Part shown: positions 40,614 through 50,885 of the stretch, piece by piece
How the letters are laid out: every line of letters starts with the position of its first letter
Position numbering within the stretch: position 1 is the first letter of the stretch
NCBI RefSeq assembly: GCF_000647975.1
Contig: NZ_JFKE01000002.1
Span: forward strand, 558,001-622,000
Length of the DNA stretch: 64,000 nt
Direction: 5' to 3'
Source: Actibacterium mucosum KCTC 23349
GTDB taxonomy: Bacteria; Pseudomonadota; Alphaproteobacteria; Rhodobacterales; Rhodobacteraceae
Notes under the pieces: generated by a model
Told to the model about the DNA's origin: nothing
Database searches by the model: none
Seen by the model: the letters and a program-made list of their open reading frames with translations, nothing else
Translations under genes and position numbers: made by a program

Positions 40614-41180
40614 TCAGACCTGCATGATTTCCTGTTGCTTGGCGTCAAGCGCAGAGTCGATGCCGGAAATGGCCTTGTCGGTCAGTTCCTGAACCTCGTC
40701 GCTCCAGATCTTGTGGTCGTCTTCGCTCAGCCCGTCGGACTTGGCTTTCTTCAGCTGGTCCATGCCATCGCGGCGCACGTTGCGAATGGCCACACGGGCG
40801 CTTTCGGCATATTGCGCGGCCACTTTTGACAGCTCACGACGACGCTCTTCGTTCAGCTCGGGGATCGGCAGCATCACGATGGTACCATTGGTCTGCGGAT
40901 TGATGCCAAGGCCACTTTCCATGATGGCCTTCTCAACCGCGCCAACCAGACCCTTGTCCCATACATTGATGGTAACCATGCGCGGCTCGGGCACGTTCAC
41001 GGTGCCCACCTGGTTGATCGGCGTCGGCGCGCCATAGGCCGTGACCATGACCGGTTCCAGCATCGAGGCCGACGCACGGCCCGTCCGCAATGACGCGAAT
41101 TCTGTTCTGAGTGACCCCATTGCCCCGTCCATACGACGCTGCAGATCGTCGAGATCCAGTTCAAACTCTTCGTCGGCCAT
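40614..41180 (-). CDS. frr: ribosome recycling factor
   Basis: 188 residues. The family features are [59 protein letters not shown] and [15 protein letters not shown]. It splits post-termination ribosomes with EF-G. I chose ATG 41180 because AAGGG stands seven bases upstream; the ATG at 41186 is too close to that site. It follows pyrH by 54 nt in the usual pyrH-frr order. Confidence 0.98.
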   Translation of the reverse strand: MADEEFELDLDDLQRRMDGAMGSLRTEFASLRTGRASASMLEPVMVTAYGAPTPINQVGTVNVPEPRMVTINVWDKGLVGAVEKAIMESGLGINPQTNGTIVMLPIPELNEERRRELSKVAAQYAESARVAIRNVRRDGMDQLKKAKSDGLSEDDHKIWSDEVQELTDKAISGIDSALDAKQQEIMQV

Positions 41181-41234
41181 GCTCATACCCTTCCTTATCT
41201 GGTCGCCTCTTTGTGGGCTTCCCGTTTTATAGCG

Positions 41235-41975
41235 TTATCCGTGGACCATTGTATAGGTGCCGTTGCCGGCCAGAATGCCCCGGAACCCGCCTTCGACATC
41301 CAATGGGAACACAATCACGGGCAGGTCATTGTCCCGGGCCAGGGCAATCGCGGCGGCGTCCATGACCTTCAGGTTCTTGCGCAGAACCTCGTCATAGGTC
41401 ACCTCGTCATACCGCTTGGCGTCATCATTTGTCCGCGGATCCTTGTCATAGATCCCATCCACGCCGTTCTTGCCCATCAGGATCGCCTGACAGGCCATCT
41501 CGTTGGCGCGCAACGCTGCGGCGGTGTCGGTGGTGAAATACGGGTTGCCTGTACCGGCGGCAAAGATACAGACGCGACCCTTTTCAAGGTGGCGCACCGC
41601 GCGGCGGCGAATATAGGGTTCGCACACCTGATCCATCGGGATGGCCGAGATCACGCGGGTGAAGATCCCCAGACCTTCCAACGCAGATTGCATCGCCAGC
41701 GCGTTCATGACCGTGGCCAGCATCCCCATATAGTCTGCCGTGGTGCGCTCCATGCCCTGCGCGCTGCCCTGAAGGCCGCGGAAGATGTTGCCGCCGCCGA
41801 TCACCATGCAGATCTCGACGCCCAGATCATGGACCGATTGCACCTCGCGGGCGATTCTTTCGACGATGGGCGGGTTTAACCCGAACCCTTGGTCCCCCAT
41901 CAGCGCTTCGCCCGAAATTTTGAGCATGACACGCTTATAGGCCGGTGCGGGCGTATTGCCTGTTCCGTCGTTCAT
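41235..41975 (-). CDS. pyrH: uridylate kinase
   Basis: 246 residues, UMP kinase of the amino-acid-kinase fold. [18 protein letters not shown] at the N-terminus, [20 protein letters not shown] and [13 protein letters not shown] are diagnostic. It phosphorylates UMP to UDP. ATG 41975 is preceded by GGGGTGG; the frame is open further upstream but those residues are not part of the family. It heads the - strand envelope/translation cluster and is divergent from miaA. Confidence 0.97.
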   Translation of the reverse strand: MNDGTGNTPAPAYKRVMLKISGEALMGDQGFGLNPPIVERIAREVQSVHDLGVEICMVIGGGNIFRGLQGSAQGMERTTADYMGMLATVMNALAMQSALEGLGIFTRVISAIPMDQVCEPYIRRRAVRHLEKGRVCIFAAGTGNPYFTTDTAAALRANEMACQAILMGKNGVDGIYDKDPRTNDDAKRYDEVTYDEVLRKNLKVMDAAAIALARDNDLPVIVFPLDVEGGFRGILAGNGTYTMVHG

Positions 41976-42064
41976 GAATACCACCCCTGATGCTGACTTG
42001 GCGTTGCGCGCAAAATGTCGGAAAAGGGACGCGAGTTCAATGCGGAACCTGAAAGGAATTTCCC

Positions 42065-42946
42065 CTGAAACCGCCCTTTGGCCTGAATAATGAGCAGCCG
42101 GTGCTGATCGCTGGTCCAACTGCAAGCGGAAAGTCATCGCTGGCCCTTGAAATTGCGGCACGGGGCGGCGGTGTGATCGTCAATGCAGACGCTTTGCAGG
42201 TTTACGGCAACTGGCAGATTCTCACGGCGCGCCCCTCGCCCGCGGACGAAGCGGCGGCACCGCACCGCCTTTATGGCCATGTGCCTTTTGATGGTGATTA
42301 TAGCGTGGGTCACTGGCTGCGCGAGGTTGGCGATGTCATGTCCGAGGGGCAGCGCCCAATTATCGTTGGCGGCACGGGGCTTTATTTCTCGGCGCTGACC
42401 GAAGGGCTGGCCGAGATCCCCCCCACACCGGCTGACATACGGAACGAAGCAGACGCCCGCATGCGCGACGAGGGGGCCCTTGGCATGCTGGCTGAACTGG
42501 ACACGGCAACAACCGCGCGCATCGACACGCGGAATCCTGTCCGCGTTCAGCGCGCGTGGGAGGTGCAAAAAACCACCGGTCGCGGTCTGGCAAGCTGGCA
42601 AGACGCAACGCCGCCGCCATTGCTGCCGCTTGCCAGGGCGCAGGCATTTGTTCTGAACGGCGAACGTGACTGGCTGAACGCGCGAATTGATCGGCGGTTT
42701 GACATGATGATCAACGCGGGCGCACTGGACGAAGTCCAAGCGAACCTGCCCCATTGGGATCCGGCACGCCCGTCATCCAAGGCCATCGGCGCGCCCGAAC
42801 TGGTGGCGCATCTGCAGGGCAGGTTGGACTTGCCAACGGCCATAAATCGGGCGACCATCGCAACACATCAATACGCCAAGCGACAACGCACCTGGTTTCG
42901 CTCGCGGATGAAATCCTGGGCCCCGCTGGACCCAAGCGCGCTGTAA
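42065..42946 (+). CDS. miaA: tRNA dimethylallyltransferase (start uncertain)
   Basis: About 293 residues. The P-loop [12 protein letters not shown], the [11 protein letters not shown] segment, [14 protein letters not shown] and the C-terminal [14 protein letters not shown] identify MiaA, which prenylates A37 of tRNAs reading UNN codons. There is no ATG, and the first GTG (42101) would start the protein inside the first beta strand (VLIAGPT). A CTG at 42065 has AAAGGA seven bases upstream and supplies the short lead sequence seen in other MiaA proteins, so I prefer it. An ATG at 42090 is out of frame. Confidence 0.9.
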   Translation: MKPPFGLNNEQPVLIAGPTASGKSSLALEIAARGGGVIVNADALQVYGNWQILTARPSPADEAAAPHRLYGHVPFDGDYSVGHWLREVGDVMSEGQRPIIVGGTGLYFSALTEGLAEIPPTPADIRNEADARMRDEGALGMLAELDTATTARIDTRNPVRVQRAWEVQKTTGRGLASWQDATPPPLLPLARAQAFVLNGERDWLNARIDRRFDMMINAGALDEVQANLPHWDPARPSSKAIGAPELVAHLQGRLDLPTAINRATIATHQYAKRQRTWFRSRMKSWAPLDPSAL

Positions 42947-43054
42947 TCGACACGGCACGCTCATGGAACGCTTGGACTTTTTAAACATTTGTGCTTAGTT
43001 GCCGCTGAAACTTGTACAAAATCTTTAAACTTTTCCACAAACCGAGAGAATCTG

Positions 43055-43846
43055 ATGAATTCCGCTGAACCGCGCCTGATAGCGATTTCGCGCATTCAAA
43101 ACAGCAACCAATGGCGCAATGAAGCGCTGCGCAGCTACTCGGTTGATCAGTTGATCTGGTTCACGCGCGGGCAAGGACGGATCACCGTGGGCGGCGTAAC
43201 CCGCGGATTCTCGGGCAATAATGCGGTTTTCATTCCGTCTGGCACGATGCATTCATTGCAACCCGGCGCGCAGACATTCGGCCACAACCTGTTCTTCGGC
43301 GCAGGCCACAATCTGTCACTTCCCACGGTCCCCCTGCACCTGCGCATCCGCGACAACCGCGACCAAAACGAACTCAACCAACTCTTCGACTGGCTCCAAC
43401 GAGAGGCCGAAAGCGACCGACCGGCGCGCGTTCAAGCGATGGGATTTCTTTGTGGTTCGATCTCGGTTTGGTTGGAACGCAATCGTCTGCACCACGACGA
43501 CGCGATGGAGGCAAACGACGCCTCGCGCCGCCTTATGCGAAAGTTTGCCACGCTGGTTGAAAAGGACTTTGCTTCGGAAAAATCCGCCGGCGATTACGCC
43601 CGCGAAATGAACGTGACCACCACGCATCTGACACGCGTCTGCCGAACAATCTCAGGCCTCACCGCTTCGGAGTTCCTGGCCGATCGCAAGTTTGCCGAGG
43701 CGCGGCGATTGCTGGTCGATACGAGGGAACCGGTCAAAGATATTTCGAAGGCGCTGGGCTATCGATCACCAGCGTATTTCTCGCGGGTATTCTCGAACAA
43801 GGCGGGTAAAAGCCCCGGCGCATTCCGGAAATCCGGCCGCCCCTAA
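43055..43846 (+). CDS. AraC family transcriptional regulator (cupin sensor)
   Basis: 263 residues. The N-terminal cupin-type AraC_binding domain includes [16 protein letters not shown] and [13 protein letters not shown], with His residues suited to metal or ligand binding. The C-terminal double helix-turn-helix is [15 protein letters not shown] and [18 protein letters not shown], ending SPGAFRK. Start 43055 follows GAGAGAA; the frame is open further upstream without a good site. The stop overlaps the lytic transglycosylase stop on the other strand. TTTAAAC repeats in the upstream gap are possible operators. Target unknown. Confidence 0.92.
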   Translation: MNSAEPRLIAISRIQNSNQWRNEALRSYSVDQLIWFTRGQGRITVGGVTRGFSGNNAVFIPSGTMHSLQPGAQTFGHNLFFGAGHNLSLPTVPLHLRIRDNRDQNELNQLFDWLQREAESDRPARVQAMGFLCGSISVWLERNRLHHDDAMEANDASRRLMRKFATLVEKDFASEKSAGDYAREMNVTTTHLTRVCRTISGLTASEFLADRKFAEARRLLVDTREPVKDISKALGYRSPAYFSRVFSNKAGKSPGAFRKSGRP

Positions 43847-44433
43847 CTGCCCCAGATTTTGCGGACATAGTTTACCGTTTCCTTGTACGGCGGCACGCCA
43901 TTGTGCTTTTCAACAGCGCGGGGCCCGGCATTATAGGCCGCCAGAGCCAAGCGCCAGGACCCGAATGTCTCGTACTGCTCACGCAGATACCGTGCGCCAC
44001 CGTCCAGGTTTTGATAGGGATCATGCGGATCTACCCGCAGCAACTTGGCGGTACCGGGCATCAATTGCGCCAAGCCGATTGCGCCCTTGTGGCTTTTGGC
44101 GGTTGGGTTCCAGTTGCTCTCTTGCTGCACAAGGCGCAGGAACAGGTCTTCGGGCACCCCATGCCGATACGCCGCGTCGCGGGCAATTTGCAGGTATTCC
44201 CCGCGATAGGATCCCGCATATGCGGCCGAGTTATGTTTGGACGGTGTGATAACCCGTGTCGGCTGCAAACGGTGACTGGTGTTGTACTGGGCCGCGGCGC
44301 GGGTATCCAGCAGCTTGGTTTGGGTCTGAAATAGCTGAACACGTGATTTGGTGCTGGCAGATGTTTCCGCACCAACCGGTGTGCCGCATGTAAAAATCAG
44401 CGCCGAAGCGATGCAAAAATGAACGAAACGCAT
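43843..44433 (-). CDS. lytic transglycosylase, SLT domain
   Basis: 196 residues with a signal peptide ([17 protein letters not shown]) and a C-terminal SLT fold. The catalytic Glu is in [12 protein letters not shown]. The [16 protein letters not shown] segment and the closing [14 protein letters not shown] follow. It cleaves peptidoglycan between MurNAc and GlcNAc to give anhydro ends. The middle region (about 30-90) is low complexity and unconserved. The small size resembles transglycosylases of envelope-spanning machines, but no such genes are adjacent. Confidence 0.92.
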   Translation of the reverse strand: MRFVHFCIASALIFTCGTPVGAETSASTKSRVQLFQTQTKLLDTRAAAQYNTSHRLQPTRVITPSKHNSAAYAGSYRGEYLQIARDAAYRHGVPEDLFLRLVQQESNWNPTAKSHKGAIGLAQLMPGTAKLLRVDPHDPYQNLDGGARYLREQYETFGSWRLALAAYNAGPRAVEKHNGVPPYKETVNYVRKIWGS

Positions 44434-44599
44434 ACCCCACCCCATTACTTTTCGCGCAAAATATAACCGGAAATGAATTTATTTCCAGTCACATGGCAAA
44501 TCATCGCCGATCGCCGCCCGCAAGATTGCGCTTTGCAACCGTCGCACGGGGTGGTGTAACGAAGGTCACAACAGCAAAAAGATTCGATGGGAGCGGCGT

Positions 44600-45118
44600 A
44601 TGGCTGGATCGGTGAACAAGGTAATTCTGGTGGGCAATCTGGGTCGCGACCCCGAGGTGCGCTCGTTCCAGAATGGCGGCAAGGTCTGCAACCTGCGCAT
44701 TGCGACCTCGGAGACCTGGAAAGACCGCAACACAGGCGAACGCCGTGAACGGACCGAGTGGCACTCGGTTGCGGTGTTCAGCGAAGGTTTGGTGCGGGTT
44801 TGCGAGCAATATCTGCGCAAAGGGTCGAAGGTATACATCGAGGGCCAGTTGCAGACACGCAAGTGGCAGGATCAGAACGGTCAGGACCGCTATTCGACCG
44901 AGGTTGTCCTGCAAGGGTTTGGCAGCACGCTGACCATGCTGGATGGGCGCGGCGAAGGCGGCGGCGGTGGTGGCGGCGGCTTTGGTGGACAAGGCGGCGG
45001 CAATTATGGTGGCGGCGGCGGAGGATACGATTCCGGCTCGCAAGGCGGCGGCTACGGTGGCGGGGGTCAAGGTGGCCCTGGCCCGGCCTCGGACATGGAC
45101 GACGAAATTCCGTTCTGA
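44600..45118 (+). CDS. ssb: single-stranded DNA-binding protein
   Basis: 172 residues. The OB fold opens with [20 protein letters not shown] and contains [20 protein letters not shown] and [21 protein letters not shown] long Gly-rich linker (about 115-160) leads to the acidic tip DMDDEIPF that recruits repair and replication partners. It binds single-stranded DNA as a tetramer. No LexA box is seen in the 166-nt gap upstream. A terminator follows at 45141-45174. Confidence 0.98.
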   Translation: MAGSVNKVILVGNLGRDPEVRSFQNGGKVCNLRIATSETWKDRNTGERRERTEWHSVAVFSEGLVRVCEQYLRKGSKVYIEGQLQTRKWQDQNGQDRYSTEVVLQGFGSTLTMLDGRGEGGGGGGGGFGGQGGGNYGGGGGGYDSGSQGGGYGGGGQGGPGPASDMDDEIPF

Positions 45119-45140
45119 GCCATTTTACGGCCCATTCATC

Positions 45141-45174
45141 GCCCCGCCGCGGCTTGCGCCTTGGCGGGGCTTTT
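45141..45174 (+). terminator. Rho-independent terminator of ssb
   Basis: An 8-bp GC stem (GCCCCGCC with GGCGGGGC, 45141-45148 and 45163-45170) is followed by four T and ends just before the aroB stop codon. It can serve ssb. Confidence 0.75.
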
Positions 45175-45177
45175 CAT

Positions 45178-46287
45178 TCAGCGGGTCAGCGCCTCGGACA
45201 GGACGGCGTGCACATCGGCGGGGTTCACCTCGGCGGTGACGAAAGCGTCACCGATGCCGCGCGCTAGGATGAAGCGCAGCTGGCCGTCGACCACTTTCTT
45301 GTCCTGCGCCATCAGCGCCAACAACCCGTCCGCATCGGGCAGGTCGCCGGGGATGTCAGAGAGGTCGCGTTTCATCCCCATGGTTTGCAGGTGAGCACGC
45401 AGGCGGCTGGGGTCTTCCTGGCTGCATAGCCCCATGCGGGCCGACAACTCGAACGCCAGTCCGCAGCCGATCGCCACCCCTTCGCCATGCAGCAGGCGGT
45501 CGGAATAACCGGTTGCGGCCTCGAGCGCATGACAAAACGTGTGCCCCAGGTTCAGAAGCGCCCGGTCACCCTGTTCGGTCTCGTCGCGCAGCACGATCTC
45601 GGCTTTCATTTCGACCGACCGGTGCACCGCACGGGCCCGGACCGCCTTGTCACCGGCGGCAAGCGCCGGGCCCTCTGACTCGAGCCAATCAAAGAAGGCG
45701 GCATCACCCAACAGCCCGTATTTCACCACCTCGCCATAACCGGCCAGAAAGTCGCGCGGTGTCATGGTGTCGAGCACATCGATATCTGCCAGCACCAGGC
45801 TGGGCTGATGAAAGGCGCCAATCAGGTTCTTACCCTGCGGAGCATTGATCCCGGTTTTGCCGCCGACCGAACTGTCGACCTGTGCAAGAAGGCTGGTGGG
45901 GACCTGAACGAAGCGGATGCCGCGTCGCAGGACGGCGGCCGCAAATCCAACGAGGTCACCAATAACCCCGCCGCCGAGGGCAATGACGATGTCGCGGCGT
46001 TCAACTTTCTCGGCCAGCATCCATTCGACGGTGCGTTCAAAATGGGGCCAGGATTTGGTGGCCTCACCGGCGGGCAGGGTCAACGCCGTGGCCTCGATCC
46101 CCTGACCGTTAAGTGCGTCCGTCAACAACGGCAGATGCAACGCGGCAACATTTTCATCCGTGACAATTGCAACGCGAGGCCGGTGCAGGATCGGGCCAAT
46201 AAACTTGCCCGCCTGCGCGATCAGCCCCTCGCCGATCTGAATTTCATATTCGCGGCCAGGCAATGCGACGTGAACGGTGTCTGTCAT
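45178..46287 (-). CDS. aroB: 3-dehydroquinate synthase
   Basis: 369 residues. The NAD-binding and metal-site segments are present: DIVIALGGGVIGDLVGFAAA, FVQVPTSLLAQVDSSVGGKTGIN with the phosphate-site Lys, the Zn ligands Glu (GEVVKYG) and His (NLGHTFCHALE, LHGEGVAIG). It converts DAHP to 3-dehydroquinate in the shikimate pathway. It follows aroK by one base, a conserved aroK-aroB pair. Confidence 0.98.
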   Translation of the reverse strand: MTDTVHVALPGREYEIQIGEGLIAQAGKFIGPILHRPRVAIVTDENVAALHLPLLTDALNGQGIEATALTLPAGEATKSWPHFERTVEWMLAEKVERRDIVIALGGGVIGDLVGFAAAVLRRGIRFVQVPTSLLAQVDSSVGGKTGINAPQGKNLIGAFHQPSLVLADIDVLDTMTPRDFLAGYGEVVKYGLLGDAAFFDWLESEGPALAAGDKAVRARAVHRSVEMKAEIVLRDETEQGDRALLNLGHTFCHALEAATGYSDRLLHGEGVAIGCGLAFELSARMGLCSQEDPSRLRAHLQTMGMKRDLSDIPGDLPDADGLLALMAQDKKVVDGQLRFILARGIGDAFVTAEVNPADVHAVLSEALTR

Positions 46288-46288
46288 A

Positions 46289-46834
46289 TCAAATGTCTTC
46301 CAAAATATCCGGGCGGGTTTTCAGGGCGCGTACGACCTCGTCCACCATCTCTTCAATGCTGTAGGCCGCAAGGGCCTTCACCTGAAGTCCGGCCTGAGCG
46401 TAAATCGGCACGCGGGCCTCATACAGTTCGGTCAACGTGGCGCGGGGATCGGGTGTGCGCAGCAACGGGCGTGTATCCTTATGCTTTACGCGGTTCCAGA
46501 GCAGGTCCAGATCGGCGTTCAGCCATACCGACACACCTTTTTCCTTGATTGCCAGCCGGTTGCTTTCGGCCATGAACGCCCCGCCGCCGGTGGACAGGAT
46601 GCAGCGTTCGGTTTCCAGCAACCGCGTGATCACCTGCGCTTCTTTGCGGCGAAAGAATGGCTCTCCGTCGCGCTCAAAAATCTCGGCGATCGACATGTTC
46701 GACGCCTTTACGATTTCCTCGTCGCTGTCCAGAAACGGCACGCCTATGCGTCGCGCCAGAGCTGTTCCAACGGCGGTTTTGCCCGCCCCCATCATGCCAA
46801 CCAGCACAACGGTCTTGTGTAGAGTAAGCGCCAA
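46289..46834 (-). CDS. aroK: shikimate kinase
   Basis: 181 residues from TTG 46834. The Walker A is VLVGMMGAGKTAVGTALA. The shikimate-binding DSDEEI, the ERDGEPFFRRKE segment, ILSTGGGAF and the lid HKDTRPLL are complete. It phosphorylates shikimate. GGGAGG lies nine bases upstream of the TTG. An in-frame ATG at 46933 would add 33 residues that the family lacks. Divergent from the small membrane-protein gene at 46957, with a 122-nt shared promoter region. Confidence 0.95.
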   Translation of the reverse strand: MALTLHKTVVLVGMMGAGKTAVGTALARRIGVPFLDSDEEIVKASNMSIAEIFERDGEPFFRRKEAQVITRLLETERCILSTGGGAFMAESNRLAIKEKGVSVWLNADLDLLWNRVKHKDTRPLLRTPDPRATLTELYEARVPIYAQAGLQVKALAAYSIEEMVDEVVRALKTRPDILEDI

Positions 46835-46956
46835 GTTGCGCAACCTCCCGCCAAAAGTGATCTCAATTCCCTTCAATGGCGTGAACTTGCAGGAAATGCC
46901 ATATATAATCGCAACAAAGACATCGCGGAACAAATCGCATCACAAAAGGCAGGCTT

Positions 46957-47091
46957 ATGGGGCGCATTCTGAAACTTCTTCTGATCCTGATCGTGCTCGG
47001 GTTCATCGGCTTGGTGGGTTTCGCCTATCTGGCCGATCTGACACCGGAACGGCAATTGATCACTGAACCGGCGACTCTCGATGTGGACTAG
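46957..47091 (+). CDS. 44-residue single-helix membrane protein, unknown function
   Basis: A short gene starting MGRILKLLLILIVLGFIGLV, one membrane helix (about residues 5-26) with a basic N-terminus, then an acidic periplasmic tail (DLTPERQLITEPATLDVD). AAAAGGCAGG precedes ATG 46957. Its 3' end overlaps the start of the next gene by 11 nt in another frame, which argues for a real co-translated gene. No family name is known to me. Confidence 0.65.
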   Translation: MGRILKLLLILIVLGFIGLVGFAYLADLTPERQLITEPATLDVD

Positions 47092-48586
47092 GTTGGCGAT
47101 TGCGGCCCTTGCGGCAGGATTGTGCGCGCCCGCGCATGCGAACGAACCTTTGTCCGCCATTGATTGGCTGTCCAATTCTGTAGCTATCCCGCCAGTTACG
47201 CCGGACGCGTCGATTTCGCCAGCCGGCCCGATCGAAGACATTTCTGTTGCACCGCTGGGCGCGCCACAGCTGGACGCCGTTGGATTGTTGCCGGTTTCGG
47301 TTACCGGGCTGCCTGCAGATTTGTGGCAAGAATCTTCTGGGCGCGAGCTCTCACGGCAAATTGGCGCTCTGCCGCCGGATTTGCTGCCGTCGATGCAGCG
47401 CCTTCTGTACACCTTGTTATTGGCCGAACTTGACGCACCGATTGGTGACGAAAACGCCTTGTTCCTTGCGCGTCTCGACAAGCTTCTGGCGTTGGGTGCC
47501 CTTGATCAGGCGCAGGAGTTGTTGGAACGCGCCGGACCAACGAATCCGGCCCTGTTTCGGCGTTGGTTCGACGTGTCGCTGCTGACCGGGCAGGAAGACC
47601 GCGCCTGCGCCGCAATGCGCGCAGCACCGGGAATCGCACCAACCTTTCCGGCCCGGATATTCTGCCTTGCCCGCGGCAATGACTGGAACGCGGCCGCGCT
47701 GACCTTGGAAACAGGCAACGCGCTGGGTTTTATAACCGAGGCCGAAGATGCTTTGCTGATCCGGTTCCTTGACCCGGAATTTGCTGACTTCGCTGAACCT
47801 TTGGACGTGCCGCACCGGCCCAGCCCATTGGTTTTTCGCATGTACGAGGCCATCGGGACGCCGGTCGCGACCGGTCACCTGCCCCTGGCCTATGCACAAG
47901 CGGACTTGCGTTCAATCACGGGCTGGCGTGGTCAGTTAGAGGCCGCCGAACGGCTGGCACGCAGCGGCGCGATTGCGCCAAACCGGCTGCTGGGCGTTTA
48001 TTCCGCGCGATTGCCATCAGCATCGGGTGGAGTCTTTGACCGGGTCGAAGCCCTGCAAGCGCTGGATGCGGCCGTTCTGGGTGGCGACGCCGACATGGTG
48101 GCGATGGCCCTGCCCCCGGCATGGGCCGCCATGCGCGAAGCCGGGTTGGAAGCGGCCTTTGCGTCGATCTACGGCGAACGGCTGGCGCGTATTGCGCTGG
48201 AAGGAGACGCGGCGACGCTGGCCTTGTGGTTGGGGCTGTTATCGCCCAGTTACGAGACCGTTGCCGCAGCGTTTGAAGAAAACGCCAGTGCGCGCTTCCT
48301 CATCTCGGTTGCACGCGGATTGCCGACCGAACCCGACGATGCCCGCGAAACGGCGATCACGGCCGGCTTTGCTGAAACAACCGAGTTGGACTTGCAATTG
48401 AAAGCCATGCTGGACGAAGGCCGGTTGGGCGAAGCCATCCTGCAGGCAATCAATCGGATAGCCGCCGGTCAGGATGGCGACCTGGCGGACCTGACCCAAG
48501 GCTTGGCCGTGTTGCGCCGTGTAGGCCTGGAGGAGGCCGCGCGCCGCGCTGCCATAGAAGTGTTGATCCTGGGCCCGGAAGCATGA
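47081..48586 (+). CDS. exported alpha-solenoid protein, unknown function
   Basis: 501 residues with a signal peptide (MWTRLAIAALAAGLCAPAHA, cleaved near HANEP). A Pro-rich segment (about 30-75) precedes a long all-helical region with TPR-like pairs such as LARLDKLLALGALDQAQELLE and EAALAIL-like helices near the C-terminus. Cys179 and Cys194 are within the helical part. It overlaps the upstream small membrane-protein gene by 11 nt and xerD by 4 nt (ATGA), giving a three-gene operon. A periplasmic scaffold role is a guess; no enzyme motif is visible. Confidence 0.7.
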   Translation: MWTRLAIAALAAGLCAPAHANEPLSAIDWLSNSVAIPPVTPDASISPAGPIEDISVAPLGAPQLDAVGLLPVSVTGLPADLWQESSGRELSRQIGALPPDLLPSMQRLLYTLLLAELDAPIGDENALFLARLDKLLALGALDQAQELLERAGPTNPALFRRWFDVSLLTGQEDRACAAMRAAPGIAPTFPARIFCLARGNDWNAAALTLETGNALGFITEAEDALLIRFLDPEFADFAEPLDVPHRPSPLVFRMYEAIGTPVATGHLPLAYAQADLRSITGWRGQLEAAERLARSGAIAPNRLLGVYSARLPSASGGVFDRVEALQALDAAVLGGDADMVAMALPPAWAAMREAGLEAAFASIYGERLARIALEGDAATLALWLGLLSPSYETVAAAFEENASARFLISVARGLPTEPDDARETAITAGFAETTELDLQLKAMLDEGRLGEAILQAINRIAAGQDGDLADLTQGLAVLRRVGLEEAARRAAIEVLILGPEA

Positions 48587-49521
48587 ACGCAAGCACCGCC
48601 GACGCGCGGGCTATCCAGAGTTTTCTGGACGCGATATCGGCCGAACTGGACGCGGCAACCAACACTCAACTGGCTTATGCCCGTGACCTTATGGATTTCG
48701 CAGGGGACCTGTCACGGCATGGCAGCGATCTGGAAACGGCCGGGCAAGACGAGATCATTGCCTACCTGATCCGGTGCGAAACTGCCGGGTTGGCAGCCAG
48801 CACCCGTGCGCGCCGTCTATCGGCGATCAAACAGTACTTTCGTTTCGCCTATGAAGAAGGCTGGCGCGACATCAATCCTGCCATGCAGATCAAAGGCCCG
48901 CCCAAGGCCAAGGCACTGCCCAAGGTCTTGACCCATTCCGAGGTTGACGCCCTGTTGGACGCCGCCACCCAAGGCCGCAATGCCACGCGTGATACTTGCC
49001 TGATGCAAGTGCTCTATGCCACGGGGCTGAGGGTGACCGAACTGGTCTCGTTGCCGGTGTCAGCGGTTCGAGGCGATCCGAACCTTGTCCTGATCAAAGG
49101 CAAAGGGGGCAAAGAGCGAATGGTGCCCCTGTCGCCCCCTGCCCGCGCGGCCATCCAGGACTGGCTTTCCGAGCGTGACAGTAACGAAATGAAAGCCCGC
49201 GAGGCGGGTGCCACGGCAAGCCCGTTCCTGTTCCCATCACGCGGAGCAACCGGGCACCTGACGCGGATGCGATTTTATGCGCTTGTTAAAGACCTGGCTG
49301 CACGCGCTGGCATTTCACCGACAAAGGTAACACCGCATACATTGCGCCATGCCTTTGCCACGCATCTGCTGGAAGGCGGCGCCGATTTACGGGTGATCCA
49401 GACGCTGCTGGGCCATGCCGATATCTCGACGACCGAGATCTACACCCATGTTCTGCAGGAACGCCTGCGCAAACTGGTGCTGACACATCACCCGCTGGCC
49501 GATCCCAAGCCAGACCCTTGA
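48583..49521 (+). CDS. xerD: site-specific tyrosine recombinase XerD
   Basis: 312 residues. The N-terminal SAM-like core-binding domain (about 1-95; IQSFLDAISAELDAATNTQL) is followed by the catalytic domain with Arg in YATGLRVTELVSLP, Lys in KGKGGKERMVP, the His-x-x-Arg box HTLRHAFATHLLEGG, His in LLGHADISTTEIYTH and Tyr in the same segment. It resolves chromosome dimers at dif with XerC. No dif-like site was seen nearby. Confidence 0.95.
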   Translation: MNASTADARAIQSFLDAISAELDAATNTQLAYARDLMDFAGDLSRHGSDLETAGQDEIIAYLIRCETAGLAASTRARRLSAIKQYFRFAYEEGWRDINPAMQIKGPPKAKALPKVLTHSEVDALLDAATQGRNATRDTCLMQVLYATGLRVTELVSLPVSAVRGDPNLVLIKGKGGKERMVPLSPPARAAIQDWLSERDSNEMKAREAGATASPFLFPSRGATGHLTRMRFYALVKDLAARAGISPTKVTPHTLRHAFATHLLEGGADLRVIQTLLGHADISTTEIYTHVLQERLRKLVLTHHPLADPKPDP

Positions 49522-49589
49522 TCGCCACCCCGCCTGCGCGCATACAAGGGACATCCCTAAACGGGCCAAACTTCTGAACGGAAAGACGA

Positions 49590-50885
49590 ATGACCGGTTT
49601 TGACACCGCCTTTTGGTTGACCTGCGGGGCCATCGCCACGCTTTTGATCCTGTCGGCCTTTTTCTCGGGCTCCGAGACCGCGTTGACGGCGGCCTCGCGC
49701 GGGAAATTGCGCAGTCAGGCGGACAAGGGTTCGCGTGGGGCCAAGCGCGCGCTGGATATCACCGAAGACAACGAACGGCTGATTGGCTCGGTCCTGCTGG
49801 GCAATAACCTTGTGAATATCCTGGCCACCTCTCTGGCCACGGCCTTGTTCACGCGCCTTTTTGGCGAAAGCGGTGTGGCCCTTGCGACCTTGGTGATGAC
49901 CCTTTTGGTGCTGATCTTTGCCGAGGTCCTGCCCAAAACCTATGCCATCACCAATGCTGAAACCGCCGCCGCGCGCGTGTCGCCCGTGATTGCGTTGGTG
50001 ATCCGCGTCTTTTCGCCTTTGGTCTCGGCAATCCGCTCTTTGGTGCGTGGCGTGTTGGGGCTGTTTGGCGTAAAGATCGACCCCGACAGCCATATCCTTG
50101 CCGTCCGCGAAGAGATCGCTGGTGCGCTACAGCTGGGCCATTCCGAAGGCGTTGTCGAGAAAGAGGACCGTGACCGAATCCTTGGCGCGCTGGATCTAGG
50201 AGACCGCACGGTTGAAGAGATCATGTTGCATCGCTCAAACATTGAGATGCTGGATGCCGAGGAAGACCCGGAAACGCTTCTTTCCAAATGTCTCGAAAGC
50301 CCACACACGCGTCTGCCAATTTTCAAAGACGAGCCGGAAAACGTTGTGGGTGTGGTACATGCCAAGGATATGCTGCGCGCAGTCAACCGTGTGATACGGG
50401 GCCCCGATGCGCAGCCCGACGGATTGGACAAGTTCGACATCACCGACGTGGCGATGGAACCTTATTTTGTGCCCGAAACCACCACGTTGGACGACCAGAT
50501 GCGCGAATTTCTGCGCCGCCACACGCATTTTGCGCTGGTGGTGGACGAATACGGCGCGCTGCAGGGGCTGATCACACTAGAAGACATCCTGGAAGAGATC
50601 GTGGGTGAGATCACCGACGAGTTCGACATCGACGATGACGTGACCCTGACACGCACCGATGACGGGCACTTCCTTGTGGATGGTTCCATGACGATCCGCG
50701 ATCTGAACCGCGCCACGGACTGGTCCCTGCCCGATGACGAGGCCAATACCGTGGCCGGGTTGGTCATCCACGAGGCGCAGATGATCCCGAACCAGGGCCA
50801 GGTGTTCTTTTTCCACGGCTTCCGGTTCGAAGTCGCCGCGCGCGAGTCCAACCGCATCACCCAGTTGAAAGTGCGCCCGCTTTAG
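49590..50885 (+). CDS. CorC/HlyC family protein (CNNM + CBS)
   Basis: 431 residues. An N-terminal CNNM/DUF21 membrane domain (about 5-185; [18 protein letters not shown] and [16 protein letters not shown]) is followed by two CBS motifs (about 205-335; [18 protein letters not shown] and [19 protein letters not shown]) and a CorC_HlyC transporter-associated domain ending IMPVD-like beta strands. Family members are implicated in Mg2+ or Co2+ handling. It lies 68 nt after xerD. The stop overlaps the HerA-like gene's stop on the other strand. Confidence 0.93.
   Translation: MTGFDTAFWLTCGAIATLLILSAFFSGSETALTAASRGKLRSQADKGSRGAKRALDITEDNERLIGSVLLGNNLVNILATSLATALFTRLFGESGVALATLVMTLLVLIFAEVLPKTYAITNAETAAARVSPVIALVIRVFSPLVSAIRSLVRGVLGLFGVKIDPDSHILAVREEIAGALQLGHSEGVVEKEDRDRILGALDLGDRTVEEIMLHRSNIEMLDAEEDPETLLSKCLESPHTRLPIFKDEPENVVGVVHAKDMLRAVNRVIRGPDAQPDGLDKFDITDVAMEPYFVPETTTLDDQMREFLRRHTHFALVVDEYGALQGLITLEDILEEIVGEITDEFDIDDDVTLTRTDDGHFLVDGSMTIRDLNRATDWSLPDDEANTVAGLVIHEAQMIPNQGQVFFFHGFRFEVAARESNRITQLKVRPL

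Noticed and set aside
42090-42092. ATG just upstream of the miaA frame
   Set aside because: It is out of frame with miaA.
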